NCBI GenBank assembly: GCA_934717675.1
Contig: CAKUYZ010000050.1
Span: 1-12,628 of the forward strand
DNA from: an uncultured Bacteroidales bacterium
Lineage (GTDB): Bacteria > Bacteroidota > Bacteroidia > Bacteroidales > Marinilabiliaceae
Length of the DNA stretch: 12,628 nucleotides
Direction of reading: 5' to 3'
The position numbers were made by a program, and so were the translations under genes. This document shows, piece by piece, positions 7,045-12,628 of this stretch; positions within the stretch are counted from its first letter, which is position 1; each line of letters starts with the position of its first letter. The notes under the pieces were generated by a model that saw nothing but the letters and a program-made list of their open reading frames with translations, ran no database searches and was not told the origin of the DNA.

Positions 7045-7899
7045 CTACTCGGCAGGGCCGAATGTCTCGATGCCAACCTCAACCAAGTTACCCGCAGAAA
7101 CATAGATGTTCAGCTGAAACTGCAACTGGTTGTCGTCCGTTATGATGCAGCCATATTTGCTAGTGGCGTATGCCACATTATTTTGCATAGCTGCAATATC
7201 TTGAACAGATATCACGCCATAGCTGCCATATTCATAAGGCAAAACCTGTGGAAATACCCTGACGAACCTGTAGCCGTCACCGCCCTCGGCCTCGCCAGTT
7301 TCTTCGTTCGTCAAGACGCTGAAGTCGAGATTAAACTCCGTCTGGCCGAACTCGCTGTACTTCAAACCTTTCAAACGATAGAGGTTCGGGTCTTGCTCAC
7401 ATACCAGGAGCTTCGGGCTTAGGGTCTCGCCCAAGGCGTTGGTGTAGACATAGTCCTCCGTGCCTTCTACCACCTTGTAGTTCTTGCCGTCAAAGGTGAC
7501 GGTTTTGGATATGCACTTTGAGGAGCCCTTGACGGCCACCGCAGTTATGTATTTTAGACCCACGATGTTCAGGTGCTGGTCAATGTTCTTTTCGCCATTG
7601 GTCTCAATCTTCTCGCCGTTGCTGACTACGTAGTCGGCATAGGCGGCCTCGTCGCCCGAGAAGTGGGACGCATAGTCCTCCTGGCTCTCGGTGAGCAGAT
7701 AGAGAGACTCCGTCGCGCTGTTTATGGCGAGCCTTATCTTTGTGGTGCAGTCGGCATCGTATGTGCTGTCCGCCTCATATTGGTAGAGGACCACGCTTGG
7801 GGCCGAGTCCCCGCCGGGTGTCGCGCCTTCTTGCGTGTCATCGCAAGAGGCCAGCGCAAAAAACGGGAGCGCCGCCAGCGCATATATATATCGTTTCAT
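7045..7899 (-). CDS. Lipoprotein of unknown function, third gene of a susCD operon
   Basis: A 284-residue predicted lipoprotein. The signal peptide MKRYIYALAALPFFALASC ends in lipobox LASC with Cys19 lipidated, followed by DD, which suggests surface export. I chose the ATG at 7899 because it gives the most natural signal peptide; an ATG at 7908 adds three residues, and a TTG at 7926 is unlikely. I do not recognise a named family. Residues ~25-105 look like a beta-sandwich of fibronectin III type (ending near ITAVAVKGSSKCISKTVTF). The rest (~115-284) is beta-rich with aromatic residues, including YRLKGLKYSEFGQTEFNLDF and YEYGSYGVISVQD. It starts 43 bp after the SusD stop and is followed by a terminator, so it is the last gene of the operon. 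Its position is that of SusE/SusF or surface glycan-binding proteins, so ligand binding is a fair guess, not shown. No catalytic motif is visible. Confidence 0.85.
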   Translation of the reverse strand: MKRYIYALAALPFFALASCDDTQEGATPGGDSAPSVVLYQYEADSTYDADCTTKIRLAINSATESLYLLTESQEDYASHFSGDEAAYADYVVSNGEKIETNGEKNIDQHLNIVGLKYITAVAVKGSSKCISKTVTFDGKNYKVVEGTEDYVYTNALGETLSPKLLVCEQDPNLYRLKGLKYSEFGQTEFNLDFSVLTNEETGEAEGGDGYRFVRVFPQVLPYEYGSYGVISVQDIAAMQNNVAYATSKYGCIITDDNQLQFQLNIYVSAGNLVEVGIETFGPAE

Positions 7900-7942
7900 T
7901 CCAGTCATATTTTTGTAGCCTCGCAAACTATTTTCCTAACTT

Positions 7943-9613
7943 TTAGAAGACGTATGGGGTCGAGTTTCCAACGGGGGCGCTGGGCGTGGGGTTGGAGACG
8001 CACGCGCTGTTGTAGTTGGTCTCTGTCTGGACGATGGTCAGGTTCATCCACTCGGCTGGGCCGTTGGTGTTCCACTGATACCCGTCTCTGTGGTTGGTTC
8101 CCGCATAGCTGCGTATCACGCTCTTGCCCAGCCTCTTGATGTCGCCCATAGAGAAGCCTTCGCCCCACAGCTCCACCCTGCGCTGCCACCATATCTCGTT
8201 GACGATGGCTGGCGTGCTGGCGTTGCCGTAGCTCTCGTTGTGCTTGCCGTACTCAAAGTCCGGATCTCGCGTCAGGGCGAACTCTGTCAACAGTTGTTTG
8301 CCGCGAGCCTCGTCTTGCCAAGCGGCGGCCTCGGCCTCAATGAGCTTCATCTCCTCCACGCGCATCACGGGCACGGAGAGGCAGAAGCCTATCATCTGGT
8401 TGGCCCGGCCGGCCTCGCCGCCTGCGGTGCGGAATTTAAGCTCCAGCCCGCCAATGGTCTTATCGTCAGTGGCGCTCGCCGCATGTTCCAGCCAGTCTGG
8501 GTGATTGGAATACTCGGCGAGTTTGGCCGTCAGCGCGTCACCGCTCAAGTTGTCGGCACTGAAGTCAACATAGCACTTCTTGCGGCAGTCTGTGGACGGG
8601 ATGGTCTCAAAGAGGTGACGGTCAATCAGGTTAGGCTGGCCGTAGTTGGCGGCGTAGCCGCACCCTGACGCCTTGGGGTCAACTTCAACGCACATCTGGC
8701 TGCCCCAGCTGGTGTCCGCGTCATTGAGGAGGATGCAGGGGTCGTCGCTCTTGAACTTGATGGCGAAGATCCACGCGTTGTTCGGGGTGTTGAAGCCCGT
8801 CTCCCAATCGGTATACTCGTCCGCGCTCATGACGGAATACCCCTCTTGCGCCAGTTTGGCGTATTTCTCGGCGTTGGCCCAGTCATTGGTGATGAGGTAG
8901 GCCCTGGCTTTCAGTCCCTGGACGAATGCCAGGCCTGGGGTGTAGACGTCGGCCGACTTCTTGTCTTGGCTGATGTATTTCTCGGCGTTGTCAAGGTCGG
9001 AGAGGATGAACTCCCAAATCTGCTCATTGGTGGCGTTGGGGTTGCTCCTCAGCTCGTCGATGGTCGACTCGTCAGAGACAATGGGCACCGTGAGGCAGTT
9101 CTTATCCTCGGCGTAGGTCTTCGCGCCATACATCTGCGCCATATCCATATATAGCATGGCCCTTATGGCGTAGGCCTGGCCCAGGCCGTCGTGCTTGTCT
9201 TCCGTCAAGTCAGCCTTTGCCACCGATATGGCGGTGTTGCAGCTCTTGACCCAGCTGTAATAGCACGTCCAGGGAAACTGGCAGATGGCGGATGTGGGGG
9301 CTAGGCCTACAGCCTCATACCAATAGGAGAACCAGTCTCCGCGGATGGCTATGTCTTGTCCCATGACGTCGCGAAACAGGAAGAAAGCTGAGTAGCCGAA
9401 ATCAAACGGGTACTGTTTCTCCGGCCAGTAGCAGAATTGGCCCGCAAAAGTGGACGTGAGGCCAGAGACGAAATTGTCAAACGCGCCCGGTGCCTCGGAA
9501 GCCTGCTGCTTCGTCACCGTAGTGCTCTGCGGCTCAAACTCGTCAACACACCCTACGGTGAGCGACAAGAACGCGGCGGCTCCGATCGCGAGTCTCAATA
9601 TGAATTTGTTCAT
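7943..9613 (-). CDS. SusD/RagB-family outer-membrane glycan-binding lipoprotein, cysteine-rich
   Basis: A 556-residue SusD-like lipoprotein and the partner of the SusC encoded 27 bp upstream. Its signal peptide starts MNKFILRLAIG and ends at VGC, with Cys22 lipidated and VDEFE after it. The ATG at 9613 is supported by AAGGAA six bases upstream, an unusually good Shine-Dalgarno-like site for this phylum. TPR-type helices are seen around QAYAIRAMLYMDMAQMYG (146-163), and the family signature RRVELWGEGFSMGDIKRLG lies at about 478-496. It resembles the first SusD by eye, for example in the VPIVSDE and ETIPSTD-RK segments. It is odd in having twelve cysteines besides Cys22 (61, 111, 117, 125, 173, 293, 308, 318, 343, 347, 411, 538) against two in the other SusD, which suggests disulfides in the exported protein. 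The ligand is unknown. Confidence 0.96.
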   Translation of the reverse strand: MNKFILRLAIGAAAFLSLTVGCVDEFEPQSTTVTKQQASEAPGAFDNFVSGLTSTFAGQFCYWPEKQYPFDFGYSAFFLFRDVMGQDIAIRGDWFSYWYEAVGLAPTSAICQFPWTCYYSWVKSCNTAISVAKADLTEDKHDGLGQAYAIRAMLYMDMAQMYGAKTYAEDKNCLTVPIVSDESTIDELRSNPNATNEQIWEFILSDLDNAEKYISQDKKSADVYTPGLAFVQGLKARAYLITNDWANAEKYAKLAQEGYSVMSADEYTDWETGFNTPNNAWIFAIKFKSDDPCILLNDADTSWGSQMCVEVDPKASGCGYAANYGQPNLIDRHLFETIPSTDCRKKCYVDFSADNLSGDALTAKLAEYSNHPDWLEHAASATDDKTIGGLELKFRTAGGEAGRANQMIGFCLSVPVMRVEEMKLIEAEAAAWQDEARGKQLLTEFALTRDPDFEYGKHNESYGNASTPAIVNEIWWQRRVELWGEGFSMGDIKRLGKSVIRSYAGTNHRDGYQWNTNGPAEWMNLTIVQTETNYNSACVSNPTPSAPVGNSTPYVF

Positions 9614-9640
9614 GATAGATTCCTTGTGTTTGTTGTGTTA

Positions 9641-12628
9641 CTAAAACGAGAGTTGCAAGCCGCCAGATATGGTCCTGACAGGGCTATAGTTAGAGACGCT
9701 CTCGTTCTCCTTATATGAGTAGCGCGGGTCAAGACCCTTGCGAGCCGACCAGAAGGTGAGGTTCTCACCGGCCACGTAGAGGCGGATCTTGCTCATCAGC
9801 AGCTTCTCCGACGCCTTGAGTGGCAAGGTGTAGCCCACCACGAAAGAGGAGAAGTTTAGGTATGACGCGTCGGTCAGGAAACGGTCACTTTGGTAGGCCG
9901 CGTAATTGTCTCCATATTGCCAACGTGGCATGTCGCTCGCCGTGTTGTCCGGAGACCAGGAGCGGCGCCAATCTTTGTGGTAGTTCTTTCCTGCGTCTCG
10001 GTCTGCCGCCATTGGCGTGACGAGATCCTGGTATCGAGAGTCAAATATCTTGCCGCCTATCTGATAGTCGAAAGTGGCGGAGACGTCTACGCCGCGCCAA
10101 GTGATGTTAGTCCCGAAGCCGCCGAAGAGCTTGGGCAGGTTCGACTTGTGGGCGTAGCGGGTGGCCTGCGTCGGGTCGTCTGTCGTGCCGGATTTCTTCT
10201 TGCCCGGCTGCTGTGTCTTACCCTTTAGATCCTCGTCATACCAGTAGAGCGCCTTGCCGGTCACCTTGTCCACTCCGGCGTAGGCATATGTCATGTAAGA
10301 GTACAGCTCGCCGCCCTCCTCATACCAGAGGCCGTCCTCATAAAAGCCGCCATAGTCCATTGTCTTGGTCTCAGGCAGTTTGAGGATCTTGGTCTTGTTG
10401 TGAGACACGTTTGCCGTTATGCGCCAATCGAAGTCTTTCGCCCTGATTACGGAGCCGGACAGCTCAATCTCGAAGCCTCGGTTGCGGATGTCGCCCAAGT
10501 TGCCATAATACCCGCGTGTGCCTGCGCTCTCGGGGATGCTTAGCCAGAAGAGCAGGTCTTTCGTCTTCTTGTTATAGTAGTCGACCGAGCCTGTCAACCT
10601 GCCTCTCCAGAGGCTGAACTCCGCGCCCACGTTGGTGTTGGTGACGGTCTCCCAGGTGATGTCGGGGTTGCCCATGAGCGCAAACGTGGGCGACATGGAC
10701 GTGTCGGAGGCCTTGGAGATGGTGTAGGTGTCGGTGTAGGCGTAGTCGCCAATGTTGTCGTTGCCCTGCTGGCCTATGGAGAACTTGATCTTCAGGTTGT
10801 CAATGACATCTCGCGTGCCGGCCATGAAGCCCTCTTTCGAGGCTATCCACGCCGCGCCGACTGACCAGAAGCTGCCCCATTTGTTATCGTCCGCAAAACG
10901 GCTTGACGCGTCGCGGCGGAAGCTGCCCTGGAGGTAGTATTTCTCGTCATAGTTATATTGGGCGTTGGCAAACCAGCCCTCCACGTTGTAGCGGGCCGTG
11001 TAGCCGCCGTTGTCGGTCTTCGTGGCGAACGCGTCAAGCTCCTTAATGGCTGGCGAGAAACTGCCCGTTGCCGTGGCGGAGAGCCTGCGCACCTTGGACC
11101 GGTAATATTCGTGGCCCACGAGGACGCTTAGGCTGTGAACCTCATTGAAAGAGTTGAAGTAGTTAAGCGTCTGGACGTGATTCTGCCGCAGGTTCAACTG
11201 GTTGATGCGATACAGGTATCCGCCCACGCTCTTCTTGCTGCCGTAGAATGGGTTCTCGTAGTCCGACCCGTCAGAGAAATTGAGGATGAGCGAGCTTGTG
11301 GCGTCGAGCTTGAGGTTTTGCGTAAAGTTGATGGTGGCGTTCATGTTGCCGTTGATGCCGTTGGCCGTTGTCACCACCTCGTTATACCTGTTGTTGCCCA
11401 GTGGGTTTCCATCCAAGAATCCGCGTTTCATAGTGAATGGCACGTTTTTGGCGTTGGCTGGGGTGCCGAAGTCTCCGCGGTTGAAGTCGTAGTGCGGGTT
11501 GCCGTTGGCGTCGGTCTTGATGGTGCCGTCGGCGTTGCGCACGTAGATCGGGTATATGGGCGCGATGGACGATACGAAATACATGAGGTTGGCCTCGCTG
11601 AGCGCGGCGTCCTCGCCATAGTCCATGTTGGCGTTGGCCGTTGTCTTGGAGTTCACATAGCCAATGTTTGCGCCCACCTTGCACCACTTCTTGATCTGAT
11701 AGTCGGCCTTGAGGCGCGCCGTAAAGCGCTTGTAGCCGGTGTATTCAATGATACCCTCATCGTTGAGGTAGCCCACGCTCATGAAGTATGAGCCGCGGTC
11801 GTTGCCACCCGTGGCGCTTACGGTATACTCCTGGCGCGGCGATGTGCTGTACGCGGCGTCGGTCCAGTCATCGGGGTAGACGTAATATGTCTCGCCGTCA
11901 TTGCCCACATAGCTGAATCCTTTCGTGGCATTGGGGTTGATTCTCCCGTCCTGACCCACCAGGAGCTGCCCTTTGGGCACCGTCATGCTCTGGTAGCCGA
12001 GCTTGCTCAGCATGTCCTCGTTGGCTTTCTTGTTGGCGGCCGACGCGTTGAGGCCGTCGGAGTAGAAGTACTTGTTATAGAGCTGGGCGTAGACCGCCTC
12101 ATAATATTCGCCGGGGTCGGTTATGACGTCATAGTCCTGCACGGCGCGGCTGTTCACGCCCCATTTGGCCTCGACGTTAATCTGGCCTTCGGCGGACTTG
12201 CGACCTTTCTTTGTGGTGATGAGAATTACGCCCGACGCGCCGCGCGCGCCGTATAGCGCGGCGGATGCCGCGTCTTTAAGCACGGTGACGCTCTCAATCT
12301 CGCTTGCTGCGATGTCTGACAGGTTGCCGGGGTAAGGCGCGCCGTCCACAATCATAAGCGGGTCGGTGCTGGCGTAGAGAGAGCTGATGCCGCGAATCTG
12401 CAGGCTGCCTCCGGCAGAGCCTGGTGCGCCGTCCACGCTGCGCATCTGGAGTCCTGGCACCTGGCCGGCCAGCTGGTTGGCCACGTTGCTTGTCGTCCTC
12501 TTTTCCAGCTCATCGGCGTCGACTACGGCTGCCGAGCCTGTGAAAGCCTGTTTCGTCGTCGTGCCGTAGGCCACGACCATGACCTCGTCCATCTCGGTCT
12601 CCTCGTCCTGGAGGGTCACGTCGGTCTG
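9641..12628 (-). CDS. SusC-like TonB-dependent outer-membrane transporter (5' end beyond window)
   Basis: About 995 residues of a SusC/RagA-family TonB-dependent transporter are visible. The frame is open to the right edge, so the GTG at 12619 is not the real start; the signal peptide and most or all of the usual N-terminal carboxypeptidase-regulatory-like domain lie outside. The visible part begins near the TonB box (DEVMVVAYGT). The plug domain follows with ANQLAGQVPGLQ, IRGISSLYASTDPLMIVDG and ALYGARGASGVILITTKKG. The 22-strand barrel ends with GLDPRYSY and PVRTISGGLQLSF. A lysine-rich loop (KGKTQQPGKKKSG) sits in a predicted external region near the C-terminus. susD starts 27 bp after the stop, and the lipoprotein gene completes the operon. 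The promoter and any regulator are outside the window. The protein likely imports an oligosaccharide; the substrate cannot be inferred. Confidence 0.96.
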   Translation of the reverse strand, partial: QTDVTLQDEETEMDEVMVVAYGTTTKQAFTGSAAVVDADELEKRTTSNVANQLAGQVPGLQMRSVDGAPGSAGGSLQIRGISSLYASTDPLMIVDGAPYPGNLSDIAASEIESVTVLKDAASAALYGARGASGVILITTKKGRKSAEGQINVEAKWGVNSRAVQDYDVITDPGEYYEAVYAQLYNKYFYSDGLNASAANKKANEDMLSKLGYQSMTVPKGQLLVGQDGRINPNATKGFSYVGNDGETYYVYPDDWTDAAYSTSPRQEYTVSATGGNDRGSYFMSVGYLNDEGIIEYTGYKRFTARLKADYQIKKWCKVGANIGYVNSKTTANANMDYGEDAALSEANLMYFVSSIAPIYPIYVRNADGTIKTDANGNPHYDFNRGDFGTPANAKNVPFTMKRGFLDGNPLGNNRYNEVVTTANGINGNMNATINFTQNLKLDATSSLILNFSDGSDYENPFYGSKKSVGGYLYRINQLNLRQNHVQTLNYFNSFNEVHSLSVLVGHEYYRSKVRRLSATATGSFSPAIKELDAFATKTDNGGYTARYNVEGWFANAQYNYDEKYYLQGSFRRDASSRFADDNKWGSFWSVGAAWIASKEGFMAGTRDVIDNLKIKFSIGQQGNDNIGDYAYTDTYTISKASDTSMSPTFALMGNPDITWETVTNTNVGAEFSLWRGRLTGSVDYYNKKTKDLLFWLSIPESAGTRGYYGNLGDIRNRGFEIELSGSVIRAKDFDWRITANVSHNKTKILKLPETKTMDYGGFYEDGLWYEEGGELYSYMTYAYAGVDKVTGKALYWYDEDLKGKTQQPGKKKSGTTDDPTQATRYAHKSNLPKLFGGFGTNITWRGVDVSATFDYQIGGKIFDSRYQDLVTPMAADRDAGKNYHKDWRRSWSPDNTASDMPRWQYGDNYAAYQSDRFLTDASYLNFSSFVVGYTLPLKASEKLLMSKIRLYVAGENLTFWSARKGLDPRYSYKENESVSNYSPVRTISGGLQLSF

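Noticed and set aside
12617..12619. GTG as the start of the second SusC
   Set aside because: The frame continues to the window edge, and a SusC starting here would lack a signal peptide.
1..12628. Defence or other new multi-gene system
   Set aside because: All substantial genes fit glycan uptake, MalQ, pyrimidine salvage, tRNA or a transposase-family remnant. No nuclease-helicase, toxin-antitoxin or biosynthetic cluster is seen.

Overview
The window looks like a GC-rich member of the Bacteroidales (Bacteroidota). The evidence is two SusC/SusD outer-membrane glycan-uptake pairs, lipoprotein signal peptides, promoters of the TAnnTTTG type, a CBM20-CBM20-GH77 form of MalQ, and a remnant of the PD-(D/E)XK_2 (Rpn-like) transposase-associated family. 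Species cannot be named from the sequence alone.

Layout, left to right. (1) Plus strand, 1-2319: the C-terminal end of a SusC-like TonB-dependent transporter cut by the window edge, then a complete SusD-like lipoprotein 22 bp later, closed by a strong hairpin terminator at 2346-2386. (2) Plus strand, 2600-5754: malQ (4-alpha-glucanotransferase) with a promoter candidate about 150 bp upstream, then cdd (cytidine deaminase) 32 bp downstream, closed by a 17-bp-stem terminator at 5783-5828. (3) 5842-6815: an N-terminally truncated PD-(D/E)XK_2 family gene, then two copies of a 57-bp hairpin-bearing repeat. (4) Minus strand, 6771-6940: a stand-alone tRNA-Trp(CCA) with its own promoter and terminator. 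(5) A bidirectional terminator at 6983-7027. (6) Minus strand, 7045-12628: a second operon in the order SusC (cut by the right edge), SusD, lipoprotein of unknown function.

How the parts may work together. SusC/SusD pairs capture oligosaccharides at the outer membrane and import them to the periplasm. MalQ is cytosolic and rearranges maltose and malto-oligosaccharides, so it could act downstream of alpha-glucan import. Nothing in the window shows that either SusCD pair carries alpha-glucans, and neither pair has a glycoside hydrolase beside it here. The two SusCD pairs resemble each other by eye and point toward each other, with malQ-cdd and the remnant/tRNA region between them.

Most of the window is ordinary glycan-uptake and housekeeping content. 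I did not find a convincing new system. The points most worth a second look are the cysteine-rich second SusD, its unknown lipoprotein partner, the tRNA-Trp outside its usual neighbourhood, the tandem hairpin repeat beside the transposase-family remnant, and the open reading frame that joins cdd to that remnant past a single TGA.
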